A DNA stretch of 30,313 nt. Origin: a virus. Made by a program: the position numbers and the translations under genes. Shown piece after piece: positions 30,285-30,313 of the stretch. Below the pieces are notes generated by a model. That model was not told where the DNA came from, did no database searches, and saw only the letters and a list, made by a program, of their open reading frames with translations. The stretch is taken from IMG/VR virus record IMGVR_UViG_3300025872_000208, positions 1 through 30,313 of that record. The stretch is one strand, 5' to 3'. How positions within the stretch are numbered: position 1 is the stretch's first letter; each line of letters starts with the position of its first letter.

Positions 30285-30313
30285 ATGTCCCAAACGCAGG
30301 TGATCGCGCGGGA
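30285..30313 (+). CDS. short leader-type frame crossing the junction (partial in window)
   Basis: An ATG at 30285, 9 bases after a GGAGG, opens a frame that runs off the window. If the ends are joined at the 15-bp repeat it continues through bases 17-56 and ends at TAA after 22 codons (MSQTQVIARDRSLSAIKLAI, then YK). It is one of the few starts near the late operon with a strong Shine-Dalgarno sequence. It may be a leader peptide for the late operon. It depends entirely on circularity, so confidence is low. Confidence 0.35.
30299..30313. repeat. 15-bp terminal direct repeat, right copy
   Basis: Identical to 2-16. See that entry. With the left copy it supports a circular or permuted genome of about 30.3 kb. 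Confidence 0.75.

Noticed and set aside
1-30313. Lysogeny module or integrated prophage.
   Set aside because: No integrase, excisionase, partition protein or CI/Cro-type divergent switch is visible, no host flanking genes are present, and all genes run in one direction.

Overview
The window looks like a near-complete or complete genome of a small tailed phage (Caudoviricetes, siphovirus-type). Every gene I can support is on the + strand, packed with 1-4 bp stop/start overlaps (ATGA, GTGA, TAATG). The two ends share a 15-bp direct repeat (2-16 and 30299-30313), which suggests a circular or circularly permuted contig cut at that point. I see no integrase, excisionase, CI-type repressor, tRNA, transposon or CRISPR array, so nothing points to lysogeny. 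The host cannot be named. Base composition is moderate, and many late genes start behind A/C-rich leaders without a Shine-Dalgarno sequence, which suggests a non-model bacterial host, possibly aquatic.

Late region (66-19539): a small leading gene, a terminase small-subunit candidate, a PD-(D/E)XK-type nuclease inserted between the terminase subunits, a GpA-type large terminase, a possible gpW-like connector, a lambda-type portal, and one 717-codon frame carrying both a ClpP-like prohead protease and an HK97-fold major capsid protein. Next come small virion genes, a fibre-like protein, and a compact membrane/lysis cluster (9918-10576) with a small lipoprotein gene that overlaps its neighbour out of frame. 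Then follow neck, tail terminator, tail tube, chaperone and tape-measure candidates, tail-tip genes, a tandem duplicate pair (15846/16232) and a 905-aa tail protein.

Early region (19540-30196): recombination genes come first: a CxxC/basic protein, a RecT/Bet-type annealing protein, a Cas4/AddB-like PD-(D/E)XK nuclease with four cysteines placed for an Fe-S cluster, a MazG-like pyrophosphohydrolase, an OB-like small protein and a RusA resolvase. A structured, AT-rich non-coding region follows (22635-23290). After it lie a small transglycosylase-type endolysin, a run of very small genes, a metallophosphoesterase, an HNH nuclease, a DnaD/O-like replication initiator, a DnaB-like helicase, an SSB-like protein with an acidic C-terminal tip, and a helix-turn-helix protein. 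The last is followed by the wrap-around to the late region.

The most interesting signals are these. (1) A palindromic operator (core AACCCAACGTTGGGTT) occurs at three early transcription-unit starts, twice with the same -35/operator/-10 geometry. (2) Iteron-like repeats lie in the linker-coding part of the initiator gene, as in lambda ori. (3) A long structured hairpin lies downstream of rusA. (4) The protease-capsid fusion has an internal start whose leader resembles those of the other late genes. (5) The endolysin lies about 13 kb from the membrane lysis genes.
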